The notes under the pieces were generated by a model. That model did no database searches. It was not told the DNA's origin and was given only the letters and a program-made list of their open reading frames with translations. A stretch of 64,000 nucleotides of DNA from Brachionus koreanus (lineage: Eukaryota; Rotifera; Eurotatoria; Ploima; Brachionidae): contig PJRA01000005.1 of NCBI GenBank assembly GCA_016987375.1, positions 3,773,699-3,837,698 of the forward strand, given 5' to 3'. Shown here piece after piece: positions 10,801 to 23,981 of the stretch. Each line of letters starts with the position of its first letter. The stretch's first letter is position 1. The position numbers and the translations under genes were made by a program.

Positions 10801-13800
10801 GAATGTAAAATTATTTTCATATTGCCTATAAAAGACTTTGACTTATGGATTAAATGATTGATTTTTAAAGAATATTCAATCAATATAATAAATTGTTTTT
10901 TTTTTTAAATTAAAAAATAAAGTACTTTAAATTTTTTTTTATTAAATAAAAATATTAACTTAAAATAACTTTAAATTAAAAATGTTTAGTTTTTATTTAA
11001 ATCTTTAAAAAAATCTAAACTACACCTCCAAAAGTGTTGAAATTTTTAAATTTTATCACTTTTAATCAACTCTCATTTAGATGTTTTGCTTATATTATTT
11101 TTACTTATAATTATAATATAATTTCCTTTAAAAATTTCAATATTCAATATTTATATACTCTAATACATTTTGTTCATATTATTCATGAGTATATTTCAGT
11201 TTATTTATATTATAGTTTTTCACACTTAACTGGAAATTGAGAGAGAAGAAATAATAGAAGATTACGAGATTAATCATTACTCTTAGAGAGTAAGAATGTT
11301 AAACTTTTCTCAAAGTCCCGAACAGTTCGAGTTAAGTTTGGGACACTGTATTCATTTAAAACCATATAATTTATAAATATTCAAATTTTACTATAAAATA
11401 ATCAATATAATTAATATAATTTTTGCTCTAAAATTTGGCGTCTGGTTTTTGGTATATAAGAAAACCAAATCCGTTGCTTCAAAGACTAAAGGGTTCTGTC
11501 GAACCTTTTGGGTTACGGCTCTTGCTTTAAAATTCAAGGAATTTTTGACAATAAATTAAATTGAATTTTTTAATTTCTATTATATAATCAATCCTAAACT
11601 ATATAAAAGAATTGAACGAGATACAAGACAAAAACACATTAATGCTATTAATGTTAAAAATGTACATTAATTAGAAGATTGTTTTTGTGGTATATTGAAT
11701 TTTATGATCTAATTAAAATTATCATACTAAAAAGGATTAAAATACTTTTAAAATATTTTCCGAGTAGAAAATTATTGTAGAAACATATTTCCAAATTAAG
11801 CATTCAATTATTAACTTAATTTATTATGTGTGTAAGTTTCTACAAAAAATTTCTGAATGCACAATATTTAATATGGTTTTACATCTTATGAAAATATTTC
11901 TCTTTATTAAAATTTTTCAATTAAAAATGTACCTAATTTTGTTTAAATTTTTTTCTAAGAAAATTAGGACTTTCGAAAGCTATTAAAATTTTATTTTATT
12001 TATATTTATAATTTTCCTAAAAATATAAAATTAAAAATAATAAACTTTATGAAATTTTAGTTTCGATTAAAATCTGTATGAAAAATAATCAAGTTTACAA
12101 TCAAATAAGTTTTAAATGATTTATTCTTTTAAAATTCATTTTTCAGTTTTATTAATATAGTATTTACAGACTGCCATAATAGTGTTAATAGATCTATAGT
12201 TCAAGTGAATTGAAATTTAAATTCCGTTTTCCTTTGCTTTAGGCTACCAACATAAATCGGAAATGCATTTTTTCCATTATTTTGAAAAATTTTTATAATC
12301 GAAAACAAAAAAAGCTGTTTTAAGCTTTGCTTTTTGTCTCTTATTATTTTAGCCTTTAACTATCCAAAATAAAACCAATAACTCTAAATTTGAAACGAAA
12401 CAAAATACTGTTTGAAAAATTAAAAATATTCGATTTAAATTTAAGGAAATATTTTTAAAAAATGTATTATTTAGTTATTGATTAAAAGAGAAAATGATAT
12501 TAAGCAAACATTGGTTTTTGCTTTCAAAGCATTTTGATATTTTGTTTTTAAATAGTTTGAAATCGTTTAAAATAAATTTCTCAGATAGCAACAAAAAATT
12601 TTTTGGGATAAATAAACTATTAAAAAATTTTTAAATTTCTTCAATATCTACTATAATAAAATGATTTTTTAACATAAAATAATTTAAAAGCTTCTCGCAT
12701 TTCTGATAAAATTTAAAAAATAAAATAAAACCATGCAATTTTAGAAACTAATCAGCGTTGTGTTTAATTCAAACAATTCTTTTTGAATTTTTTTTATAAA
12801 ATGTATTCCAATGACTTAAAAATCGTGTTACAACACCCTTAAATTCTATTTAGTTCAAATTTTAATTTAGAATGTGAAAGTAAAGATTATGATTTTTTGA
12901 ATGACAATTTGACATTTTCATGTTTGAGTTTAAAATACAATAAAGTTTTAAATTCATTGTTTATTCTTTCAAAATTAGTCGTTTTGTGACTGACGTATGT
13001 GGAAATAATAAGATGTGAATAAAAGAGAGACTCATGCGTAAATTTTTTTTTCAAAAAAAATTATAAAATTTTGTTTTACTTAAAAACATTTGGAATTTGG
13101 AATAGCCGGCCTGGTATTTGATATCTCTAGTACTATTGTACTTTCTAAACTAAATTTTCATGCTTAAAAACGTGCTATTCTACCTAATTAAATTTTCTTT
13201 TTCAGTACGTAGACTTTTTTTTTAATAAATATTTTATTTATGAATATGCTCAAATCAAAATAAAAAGTACATGCTATCAAGCTTATTGAGAGTAATGAAA
13301 TGTTAAAAATTATATTCAGCGAAAAAAATTAGCTACTTTAAAATTCGGCTCATTGTAAATATTCAAAATAAAAGTTATCTTTATAAAATGAACTTGAAAT
13401 CAATTATCAAAACATTTAATCTGATTTAAATGAAAGGTTCAATTAATCTCCAATTGGTGTTTTGAACTAGATAAAGTCTGAATAAAATAGGAGATAAATA
13501 TATGTAAGCTGAACAAAAATTAAACTATTTTGATAAACTTTCATCAAGACAGCTATGTATACTTGATATACTCATTGGAAATAAGCAACTTTAATTTATG
13601 TAAAATAAAATTAGCGCTTACTGCATTTGCTTACCAGAAAACCTTGTCTTGTTTATATCGATGAATTAAGAAGTTTAAATGTTTAAAAATCTATATAATA
13701 TAGGGTTAAACATTTGATCAATTATGTAATAATTGTTACGAAACAAACCTAATGTTGATTATAATTAAAATAGAGAGTATTTTGGGAACGCTTGTAAGCA

Positions 13801-16800
13801 AAATAGTACTGTGATTAAATTTTGGTAGTTATATATTCAGAGGCTCAATTTTTCAACTTAGAGCCATTTAAAATGAAAATAATTTTGAATTTATTTAAAC
13901 AAAAAAAACATCTACTTATTTGTAGAATCAGACTTAGATTTTGCATCTTCAAGATTCTCTCCTGTTAAAATACAGCTTTTAATTTTTGATTTCCTCAATA
14001 ATTTGAAAAAATGAGTAAAAAAGCTGTCGCTGAAAATAAATTACGTCATTTAATTTATATGAATTTTTTTAATAACAAAAATTAAGAGAATTTAGACTTA
14101 AATTCGTATTATTTTTTCCTAAATTATTTCAATTTATTTTTTTATCAAGTTCTTTTTAAAAGATATTAATACAAGATGGAAAAATATGGTGATCTCATAA
14201 TCTTTAAAAAAAACAAAAAGGAGTTAAACAAAATTAATTATTCTTCTATCTCCTTAAAAGAAAATTTAAAAGAGGATTAACAGTTAAATTATCTGTGTCA
14301 TAGTTAAAAGCAGATTCAGATTTTGTAAGAAGAAAACTAATCTGTAGGATTCTTTAATGTAAATAGCTATAAAAATTAAAGAGAAAGAGAGAGAGTTTTT
14401 AAATCTTACAGGAATTAAGCTAAAACGATTTTCGTAAAAAAAGAAAAGAAGGAAAAAATTAATTTTTTAATTATCGCTTAATTAATGACTCATTCAACGC
14501 TTGAATTAAAAACTTCATGCAAATTCTAAAAAAGAATAATTTTTGAAAGCTGTTTAATTACATGAAAGTTCAATTTTTTTGAAAAAAAATATCACGCCGA
14601 AATAATTGCAAGTTCTTAATAATGTACTCGAATTAAAGTATCATCAGAAATAAAGATAAAGCAGTAATAATTGATCTATCTTGATTTGTTTCATTAAATA
14701 AATAATTTATTTTAAAATTCACTAGATTTATGAAAAAGAGAAAATTTTGATTAAAATCAAACAAACAATGTTAAAATGCAATTAAAAAAGATATTTGTGA
14801 GCAATTTTTTTGATTTAATGTATTTTGGCTCGAAAGAATTAAAATTAAATGAAGAAATTAATCAATTTTGGTTGTTTTAAAAAAGCTTAGATTTTTTTTT
14901 GTTGAAAAAATTGATGTGTTTTTCCGGTAATTTGGCCTTTAGCTGCCTTAATTTATTAAAAGCACATCAGTAAATCTAATAAAAACAAAAATATCAGCAA
15001 AATTTAAAAATTCACTAAGTCATCTTTTGAATTTTGTCGTTTGATCACATTAATCTCTTGCTGTTACTCTAATAAATTAATTACTTATTAGATTGAATTT
15101 GATTCACTGTAATGTATAAAACATAGATTCAATTTTGCCTTTGGTTCTAACTTCATTAAATAAATGCTAATAATCTATTTGGTATTAAATATTTTTAATA
15201 TTCTTCTTGATTTTACTAACAACAATATTAGATAATTCATACAATAAAATAATTACAATCGAAAAAGTCTTTTATTATTTAAAAAATCCGGCAAACATTT
15301 TGATTAAGTGAACAAAATAAAGATCGCTGTGGGTTTATTCAAGATTCTCGTACATAACTTTTATGATTAATTTAAATTCCAAAAATTTGTCATATCTAAT
15401 AAAATTAACTTGTATTATTAAGACATAGAAAGAAACAGGAAGCTCATTGATAAGTGTTTTAAGAGTGTTTTTTCAAAATTACAAGTTATTTGATTAAGTA
15501 AATTAATCAAAATTTTCAAAAAATCAATAAATTTCCATTAATTAACTTAAAGATTCGAAAAGCTAAAAAAATATTATGATTTTTTAATTTTTATAAATCA
15601 AATTTTTATTATGCTTAAATTTATTTAGAAAAATCTAACCGCATTTAATAGCTTATTAAAAAAGAAGTTTTTGTCCTAAGGCATTTTTATTTTATTAAAT
15701 TAAAGAAAACTCTTAAATTCGTCTAAAATCTTTTTTAAAGTTTTGTTGATTTTTTGCGTTTTTTAAATTTGATATTATACAATTTTGAAACTAGAATTTG
15801 ATTAACCAAATTTAATCGGCCTTTTTTTTGTTATTAATATAAATAATTTTAAATTAAAATAAAATGATAGAGTCTTTTTTATTAAATATATTTTAATGAA
15901 TTCAATAAGAAGTCAATTGATAGAAATTCAACAGATTAAATATTGAGAATCGAATTTAAAAAGGAAATTGATTAAAACTAATGCTGATTTTAGGGGTTTT
16001 ATCTATTATTTTTATTCCTTAAACATAATTTGAAAATATTTTAGCTTTAAAACAAAAGAATGCAGATTTTTTACAGTCTAATTATTAAATAATTTGTTAT
16101 CCAACGCAGATAAGAAAAATGATGGTAGAAAAAAAAACTTTTCTTATAATGTAAGATTTAAAAAATAGAAAAATTTAATGTTTAATAAAGTTATAAATCA
16201 ATTAGAGTTTCTTATGTTAATTTTTTTATCATTGCTTACAAGCGGACTGGTCATGGTATTAGAATAGCAACTTTTTTTGATGCTTTTCTTTAATTTAAAA
16301 TTTATTTACAGTTAGTGGTAGTATTTGTAGTAATGTTTACTATATATTAAGTGAAATAAATTATTTAAAATATGATTTATGACTTTTTAAGAAAAATCTT
16401 GAAAAAGTAAATGAAAATGGGTAAAATTTTTTTATTTTCTTTAATATTTAAAAGAAAATGAAAAATATTATTTCTCATAGCTTTTTACTTTAACAAATAA
16501 GCAAAGTTGAACAAAAATGCTAAAGCATAAATTCTTGATGATTGCTGTTAAAAAAAAATTTTTTAGAGTCTTTATTTTGAAAATTATAAAAGGTTTTTTT
16601 AATCATCTAAATAGAATTCTTGATGCAAAATAGACCTAAGTAAGTACTCAAAAAAATGTTGAATGTTTCTAATCAGCTTCCTTCTAATATCTGATTGAAT
16701 CAAAGCATCAAATTTAAAGGGTTGGTTAGTTTTAAAAACTGCTTATGTAAAATATGAAAATTATGAAGCAAAACCTAACAATCTTATTAATCAATTAAAA

Positions 16801-17500
16801 CAGATATGAACTCTCGATCCTAAGGAATATTTTATTTTCATTTTGGTATTTTAAAAATCTTAGAAGAATATTAATATCTTAGTTACTCAAAAATAATGTC
16901 TGAAATCTTAATAGAACAAACAATTGATCATAAAAACAAATATCAATTAACAAAAAGAGAAGTTTTATTTAAAATAAATTTTAAAATATATCCAATATTA
17001 AAACTAAAGAATATTTTAAGTGATAATTGAAATTGTTCATTATATATGCTTCAAATATTAATTTGGAAATAGAATTTTAAGAAAAAGCGAAATCTGACTA
17101 AAAATTTTTGTTTTCAAAATTTTGTAAATTTAATTATCAAAGGACTGGGATACTTTAATTGATTGATGACATAAGAAAACTCCTGAACCGCAATTAATCT
17201 TCATTTATTTTTTAATAAAAATTATTTTGATATAATCTGAAAAATAAAATTTTAATTGCAAATAAGTTTAGTTTAGCAAAAAATGATGTTATCCATTCAT
17301 TCAACTAGTTGAAATTATTATAGTTACTCTAATTTTTTTTCTCTTATTTTTTTTTTACTTTACATCGCCTTAAAGACGTTAATTAGATGAATGAACTAGT
17401 ATAAATTAGATAATTTAGAAATATTAATTAAAATATAAGAAAATAAAATAAAAAATTTTTTATCAATTTTATTCAATCTTAAACATTTAAAACTAAAATT
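7821..17500. other. 9.7-kb gene desert
   Basis: No exon set, RNA gene or clear transposon was recognised on either strand. The sequence is A/T-rich with poly-A and poly-T runs and short low-complexity tracts (for example GA repeats near 14381-14396). Open frames in this stretch, such as one at 11034-11240, translate to F/I/Y/N-rich low-complexity peptides and are not supported as genes. A slightly GC-richer patch at 11440-11530 could be an old repeat. Confidence 0.5.
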
Positions 17501-17533
17501 ATCAAACTAAAGACTGTTCAAAAGTCAAATTAT

Positions 17534-17770
17534 ATGATTTTTGAAAAAAGTACAAAATCCAAAAACAATTTAGACCTTAAAATTTACAATAACAACTTGA
17601 ATCGTATGGAAAAAGTTAAGCTCTTAGGCACCACAAAACTTACATCTAGTCCAATGATAGAGGCTGTAAAAAAACGTTCCAATTCAAACATTAACATAAT
17701 AAAATATCTATCAAATAAAAACTGGGCTCTGAAACCCAAAACATCATAAAATCTATACATACTAGTTATT
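17534..17770 (+). mobile_element. LINE reverse-transcriptase C-terminal fragment
   Basis: A 71-codon open stretch reads LDLKIYNNNLNRMEKVKLLG, then AVKKRSNSNINIIKYLSNKN and WALKPKT. This is the pattern of LINE RTs after the catalytic domain (VKFLGI.FD......I...C..RINIIK.LS...W.......). It is followed by a stop where ORF2 would normally continue into the IYKSLIRS block. There is no splice context and no ATG-proximal conserved start, so it is not a host gene. Confidence 0.7.
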
Positions 17771-18197
17771 AAATAATATAATTTTCTTTATTTATTTATT
17801 CTAACAAGCACTGTTATCTTCATATCATCTTGTATTGCATAAAAATTGAGCCTTTTTACATTAGCATATTTTCAAAAAACATTAGGAAGTTCAGGTGCAT
17901 TTGACCATTCCTTAACGATCATAAATCCAGATCACGTTTACAGCATGCCTAACGCTCAAAGATTTATCAAATCTTAGTTTTAAAACAAATGAACAATCTT
18001 TGACTAAATCAAAACTATTGTAAATAGGAAATTCAAAACACCTGCCTCACAAGCTAACCTTATAGTCTTTGTCGTTTATGCAACATAATAGATTAGGAGT
18101 AGATTAGGATCAACAAAATAACAAAATTCCCAATATGGACCCCTTGAGAATATTTTTTACTCATGGTCTTCATTAACTCAGCCATTAAACTTTTTTT

Positions 18198-18810
18198 TTA
18201 ACCCTAGAACGCCCGGCAGGAGTTAAAAAAAACCCTTTTAAATTTAATGTGTAATAAGAAAAAAATAAGCATATTAGTGAAAAAAAAAAGTTTTATTTAA
18301 GTTAATTATTCTTTATTTTTATATTACATTATCAAAAAAATTATCACAGACTTCTTCATTTGTTCATATTTATTAATTAATAAACAATATGCAAAAAAAA
18401 ATATTAAAAAAAAATTATCGATTCGATTCTTCCTTAAATATGGAAAGCCGATCAATATATATATGTAGAAAACACATCGACTAACAACTAACAACCAAAA
18501 TTTTTGCCAAATTTATCAGATCTATTTGTCATGTATTATAAGAAGCTTCATCTGCATTTTGATGGCAGCAATTGCTCATCAACATTTAAGAATTGATTTG
18601 GTCGGTAGTAAGCTTTAGAGTTTTCAATTAGACGTTTCAACAAACAGCTTTCATATGTTACACGCTATGATCTTGATATCTTATTGTCAAATCCGAGATA
18701 TTTCATTAGCGGGAAAAAGCGTTTTCTGGACATGAAATTGGTAATATTTGGTATACCATAGTTTTTGGATTACATTTCTATGGCAGGAATACCTGGAAAA
18801 AACATTTTTA
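18198..18810 (-). mobile_element. Decayed piggyBac-like transposon with one terminal repeat
   Basis: Minus-strand frames give GIPNITNFMSRKRFFPLMKY then LGFDNKISRS (about 18770-18670), YYRPNQF then LNVDEQLLPSKCR (about 18615-18555), and SDKFGKNFG ... LLVDVFSTYI followed by GFPYLRKN (about 18530-18430). These are the signature segments of piggyBac transposases (MSRNRF..LLR.LRFDD; .Y.PG..LTVDEQLLPFRGR; KP.KFGIK.W.L.D....Y). Several stops and a frameshift break it. The left border is TTAA (18198-18201) followed by CCCTAGAACGCCCGG, which matches the form of a piggyBac terminal repeat. I did not find the opposite terminus. Confidence 0.82.
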
Positions 18811-19310
18811 ATAGTAAAATTCCTATGAAATAAACAATATCTTTCTTTGAAAATAGATTGCAGCATTAGTTCGCTATACCCTGCCTTGAATTGGGTATGA
18901 ATTTTGATTCAATATGCATAGTGTACACGTACTAATAAAAACTAACAAAAATTAGCTCACATTTGATTAAAGAAGATTCGATAAAAAGTAAATTTTTTCT
19001 ATACCCTTCAATGTTTTACATCTCGATCTTTCAGCTGATGAGGCTGATCAGTCAGCATACGGAAATAAACCAAGAACATTTTTTGATAAAAAGATAGTTT
19101 TTAATTTTATTATTTTTTAAAAATTAAAAATCTGAATATTTAATATAATTAAATTTCTGACGATTATTTAAGTAAATAACTTAAATGAAAATTAAGTTTT
19201 ACAAATTTACTGCTCTATTTTTTAATTTAAAAAATTTAAAATATCATTTTTGTCTCATTATTTTATACGTTTACTGATCAACCAGGAAAATTACATATTT
19301 TACATATTAT

Positions 19311-19366
19311 ATAATCTGAAGGAGAATTTTCTCGGTACAGAAAACAAATAAATAAATAATAAAAGT
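19311..19366 (+). repeat. Retroelement 3' tail, CTCGGTACAG family, copy A
   Basis: CTGAAGGAGAATTTTCTCGG runs into TACAGAAAACAAATAAATAAATAA. The same pattern (CTGAAG-AG-CTCGGTACAGAAA then CAAATAAATAAATAA) recurs at 20299-20346 in the same orientation. A shared unique stem ending in a tetranucleotide microsatellite is typical of LINE/SINE 3' ends. Confidence 0.6.
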
Positions 19367-19849
19367 ACCCTTCAAATTATTGATTCAAAAAATTAAAAGA
19401 AAAAGACTTGAGATTTGAGTCAACAAACCCAAATTCAATACAAACATTATGTTAAACTTTAAAAATCTGTTCATATTTATTTTTAATTCTTTTATCTATC
19501 AAATTTTCATTTGAAATTTTTTTGGTGTAATTTATCTGAAAATCTGTACATGGCCATCAAAATGGTCAACACCAAGTTTTGATGGTTTATTGGCCGCCGC
19601 TGACTGAGCCCAACACCAATATAAAATTATTATGAACAATTGAAATATTTGGTTTTGGAAATTTTTTTTTTTAATTTTTGAATAATGAAATAATGAAAAT
19701 ATCTAATATTTTTACAAAAATTTATTTGAATTTTTATTTATTAAAGTCTTTTTTAGAGCAAGTATTAAAATATTAAAAAATATATTATAAAAAATTTTGT
19801 CGATTAGACTTTGAATAACCAGGGTTGATTTACATAGTATTGATATTAT

Positions 19850-20085
19850 TACTTTCTTCACTAACGCTCAAAAGCATTAGCTTTATTAACAATTAGACTT
19901 TGCTTCCCACCATTCCAAAGGCTTCTTTGTCAATGACTGCTTTGAGGCAATTAATTTTTGCACATTAAAATCATTCACGGATTAATTGTTCTATAATTTT
20001 ACACAGTAGTTTTTTCTCAGGCCAATATTTTGTCATGTGGTCTTCGTAGGCTTTTCTAGCTGCAAGTAAAATTGATAATTGTTAA
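19850..20085 (-). mobile_element. Possible hAT transposase C-terminal remnant
   Basis: The minus strand reads LLAARKAYEDHMTKYWPEKK, then NVQKLIASKQSLTKKPLEWW and EAKSN across frame changes. The KPLEWW block resembles the dimerisation region of hAT transposases (.PLEWW......P.L..LA..YL). Only a short part is recognisable and it is interrupted. An alternative is an unrelated decayed gene. Confidence 0.4.
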
Positions 20086-20298
20086 TTTGTTAGGGATACC
20101 AAAGCCATTTGAAATTTTGCATACTTAAATTAAATCACTCCTTAAATGACAAATATAAAAACTCATAAGATTTAATTATCCGTAACTTTAATTTTAATTT
20201 TCCTATATTTTAAAAAATTTTATTTTATTTTAATTACACTTCTACTTTTTTTTTTATCTTATTTAACTTTATTTTTATTTTTATTCATTTTTTTTTTC

Positions 20299-20346
20299 TG
20301 AAGTAGCTATAGCTCGGTACAGAAATTACAAATAAATAAATAACAA
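20299..20346 (+). repeat. Retroelement 3' tail, CTCGGTACAG family, copy B
   Basis: Second copy of the tail described at 19311: CTGAAGTAGCTATAGCTCGG then TACAGAAATTACAAATAAATAAATAA. Same strand as copy A, about 980 bp downstream. Confidence 0.6.
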
Positions 20347-20379
20347 AATAAGTATTTCAATCTGTCTTCATATGACTTA

Positions 20380-20580
20380 GTTCCAGAAGAATCAGTCAGT
20401 TTTAACACTTTTCTGGTGCACTTTTTCAAGGATTTTAATTTCAGTTTTTAAATATAGACTTCTTATTTTCAAAGCTGCTACTGTACTTAATTTTTGTTTC
20501 ATTTTAAATCAGTTGAATAAAACACCCAAATCTTTTTCTGTTATCTCCTCTAGGAAATGAAAGACATTTTATTTTGAATT
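20380..20580 (-). mobile_element. LINE RT C-terminal fragment
   Basis: The minus strand reads LEEITEKDLGVLFN followed by FKMKQKLSTVAALKIRS, then KTEIKILEKVHQKSVKTD. This corresponds to the EKDLGV.....LK......A and ..LLEKVQRRATK blocks of the LINE family at 6670, with the segment between them deleted. Pseudogene, about 400 bp downstream of the FReD gene's stop. Confidence 0.65.
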
Positions 20581-20987
20581 CGAAATTTTCTTTTTTTTTC
20601 CTACATGTATACATAGCTTTACATTTGTTCAGGAACTTTACTTTTTGAATTGTTTGAAAATTTTATACACTTTTTTGTCCTATTTAGATTGATTTTTTTG
20701 ATAAAGCAGCTTTTATTTCAGTAAAAAAATTTTTGATCAATATTTTTCGTTGGCAAATTCTTTCTTCACATGAAAAATTTGAGCTTAATTTTTTTTCGAT
20801 TAAAAAATAAAATGCTAAATTTTCTTTTTTATAAGAATTTGAAAATTTCAATAAACTTAATCAGCTACTTTTTAAAGAATCTAAATTTTCAATTTTTAAA
20901 GAATTTATTTTATTTGATTGAGTTTGGAAGGGGTATTGTAAATTTATTTAATGATTAAACATTTAAACATGGTAATAAAAAATAAGT

Positions 20988-21792
20988 TCATCGTATCAAA
21001 AAAGATGAATAATAAAGTCGTTTAATTCCCGAATTACCATGCAAAACTAAACAAGTCAAACACATTGAACGGTCAAAGCAATCAGTGAACCACCAGCCAG
21101 CCTTCCAACCACTGCTGCAGTTTGAGTTGACCGCTAAATCATAATCAAGATCAACAGTGGAAAACAGAGAATTATTCAATAGCATTAATGAACTGTCATC
21201 CGGAAACTTATCGATTTCGTTATCTACAATCAGCTTGAAATGATTGAATTCATTTAACACTTTAAAATAGCCGATTCTGTAATTTGTATCATTCAAAACA
21301 GCCATCAATTCTCGGTTTTTATGTTTGGTTAGCAAATAAAAGTTTTCTAAGCCGAGAAAATGATCACTGTTCAAGTCGCCAAATCCATTTTTGTATACTT
21401 GAAACGAATTTTGAAAATCTATAGCTGAATTCTGACTTTTACGGAACAGAACAGTCCACCCACCAGCTGTCATATTGCAATAAACATTAAGTCGACGTTT
21501 AAAGTCATCGGCATTAGGCTGAATCTCATAGATTCCATTTTGTCTGAATCCCATACGAAAGTAGTCATTACAGTCGGTGTAAATGGCTTCTTTTTTGTAT
21601 ATTCGGACGAGAAGATAAGCAATAATGCTTACAAGAATTGAATTTGAAATCAAGGTTAATTTGAAGTCACTTATCACTGAACCAAGACCATCTTTTCCTT
21701 CAGTCAAAGTTTCTAAAACAGCACATTAAAAATTCTATTTCATTAATCTTACTTTTTTGAGGACTTTTGCTCGTATTTGATTTCTGATTCAT
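20988..21792 (-). CDS. Fibrinogen-related domain (FReD) type II membrane protein, 2 exons
   Basis: Predicted 254 residues from exons 21792-21753 and 21712-20988, separated by a 40-nt GT-AG intron. The first in-frame ATG (21792) lies in the short first exon. Residues about 30-52 form one hydrophobic segment (SNSILVSIIAYLLVRIY), suggesting a signal-anchor with the C-terminal FReD outside the cell. The FReD runs from DCNDYF through GFRQNGIYEIQP, CNMTAGGWTVLFRKSQNS, YKNGFGDLNSDHFLGLEN and GWWFTDCFDRSMC. DLDYDLAVNSNC sits where the Ca-binding DxDND...NCA loop occurs. The domain is short at the C-terminus (about 195 versus about 220 residues) and lacks the usual GIxWxxW end, reading GIKRLYYSSFLIR. 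FReDs bind glycans or act in adhesion and innate recognition; the specific ligand is unknown. Confidence 0.8.
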
Positions 21793-22770
21793 TATATGTT
21801 TAAATATCTTTGGCTGATTTTGAAAATTTAAAGCTCAAGTTATTTGATAAAAAAAAAATTGGATTTTTCAAAGTCTTAACATAAAATATAAATTTAAGAT
21901 ATGCTAGCGTAATACTAGAATTGCAAATAAATACTTTAAAATAAAATAATTAAAATATTTGCAATCTTATATTTTTAAAATGACAACAATGCATTCTAGC
22001 ATGCAATTTTTTGTTTTAAAATAATTTATCAATTTAGAGTAATAATTCAATTAGTTAGAATAAAATTTAAATTTATTAAATTTGTTTTAGAACTAAAATT
22101 TTTCATAAATAGATGAGAATTTGTTTTTGACGTTTTCATTAAAATCATTTAGAAGAATTATTAATCAGACTTCAAAAACAAGACCCATTTTTCTTGTGCT
22201 CATAGGCAAAGCATAAAATACTTATAAGAATAATATTTATTCACAAGGTAAATATTTAGGTGAGAATCTTAGATTGATTGTTAGATTTAATATTTTCTTA
22301 AATTTATTAAATCATATTGATAATTTTAAATGAATTTTGAAAATTAATAAGATTCAGAAAAACTGAATCTTTTTTTTTTTAAATAAAAACAATTATTTTT
22401 AAACACATTAATTTTTTGATGAATAAATTAAAATTATTATAACAAAAAAAAACCTTATTAAATTATGTTTTGAATAAATTTTATTTATGACAATTCAATT
22501 CAGAGTTTTCAAAAATGTTGACATCAAATTTTTTTCTTAATAAAATATAAAAAAAACTAAACAAATATCCAAATTTTTTTTTCAATTGACCCATAACAAA
22601 ACCTTAAAATTCGCCAAACCAAAAACTTTCAATATTTTTGTAATTAAGCTTCTTATAAAAAAATAATTCAATAAAATTTTAATGAATTTATACAAAATGT
22701 AGCTAAAGTTTAGAAATTTTTTTTATTTTTGTTAACACAAAGGTTGTTTTTATGTGTATAAATGGCGGGA
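21793..22770. other. A/T-rich spacer upstream of the FReD gene
   Basis: Contains the presumed promoter of the minus-strand FReD gene. A short palindromic stretch around 22346-22372 (gattcagaaaaactgaatc) is present. No gene recognised. Confidence 0.4.
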
Positions 22771-22807
22771 AAATAATAAAAAAGCGTCTTTTTTTTTAAT
22801 ATTTATC

Positions 22808-23341
22808 TTTGATCTGGTGAACGGGCACACCATGGTAGAACCTCAATGTTCTGTTGTTTGAACCAGGCGCTCATTGATGTATGTGCTGGAGTCCCATCTT
22901 GTTGAAAAATCCAAGGGTCATTTGGATCAAATAGGAGTTCAACAGACAAATTAATTAATTCGTCTGACTTTCTGATTTTCTGACCGCTGTATGAGACTCT
23001 AAACCTTTTTTTTTGAGATATCTCATTATAGCATATTTACTTATCTTAATCCATTGGGTCTTAGAATTAAAATTAGTGGCGAGTTTTTGATAGCTAGAAG
23101 TAGGATCTTTTCTAATCTCTCTAAAAATGTAATTTTCATCCCTAAAAGTTAGCTTCTGAGGTCTACCAGAACGACTTCTATCAGAGACAGTCAGATAGTC
23201 TCTTCATATCGTTTTTTAGTTGAAGAGACACATTTTGGAGATACACCAAACAACTTGGCTATTTCGTTTTTCTTTTTATCTCCACTTTTTAGCAGACCCA
23301 CGATCTGTCATTTTTGTGGGCAAGATACATTTTTTACCCAT
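22808..23341 (-). mobile_element. Tc1/mariner transposase pseudogene
   Basis: Starting from an ATG at 23341 (MGKKCILPTKM), the minus strand gives an HTH-like region (VGLLKSGDKKKNEIAKLFGV, then SPKCVSSTKKRYEET), SDRSRSGRPQKLTFRDEN, and, after a gap, FDPNDPWIFQQDGTPAHTSM and AWFKQQNIEVLPWCARSPDQ. The QQDGTPAH and LPW.ARSPD motifs are diagnostic of Tc1/mariner DDE transposases. Frameshifts, stops and an internal deletion removing the first catalytic Asp region leave about half the usual length, and the third acidic residue is absent. Flanking T-rich sequences around 22780 (gcgtcttttttttt) and 23510 (aaaaaaaagacacg) may be the inverted termini. Confidence 0.85.
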
Positions 23342-23981
23342 TTTTTGCCAAATTATAGATTTTTTGGTAATGTTACTTAGAGATCAAATGAGGAGTTAGA
23401 GAGTTTCTAAATTATTTAATTAATAACAGATATTTTGAAGAAACTAAATTAAGATGAAAAGTACCTTTTTTCTTTAAAATTGGCTTCAAACCTCTTTGAA
23501 AAAAAAGACACGTATTAAAACTTATTTAACAAAAAAAGATATATGATTTTACAAATATAAGTTTACGATATTAAGGTAACGAGCACTGAAATCATAGAAT
23601 ACTTATACAAACAGTTATTTGAATAAATCTTTAGATATCTCATATAATCACTTAAATTAATGAAAAATTATTAATGAAAAAAGATTAAAATAATTTGATA
23701 CATTCATTTTTTTTTAATTCAAAAATATTTTAAAAAAAATTATAATAATCTTACAAAATAATATCATTTTTAAACAAAATTTTAAAATATACATTATTCA
23801 AAAAATATACATTTATTTGAAAAATCTATTCATAAAATGCCAGAATTTAAAATTATTCAAACGAGTCAAAATGGTTCGTTATCTCTAGTGATAAGCTAAA
23901 TCATTTTTTTGTGTAAAAATAAAATTCAATTTGTCCTTGAAACTTGAACTTTAACTAGACAAATAAAAATAAAAAGTTTAA

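Noticed and set aside
11034..11240. Open frame of 68 codons in the desert
   Set aside because: Translation is F/I/Y/N-rich low complexity typical of A/T-rich DNA; no homology, no splice context.
20770..20958. Open frame of 62 codons downstream of the FReD gene
   Set aside because: Made of L/F/N/K runs from A/T-rich sequence; no recognisable domain.
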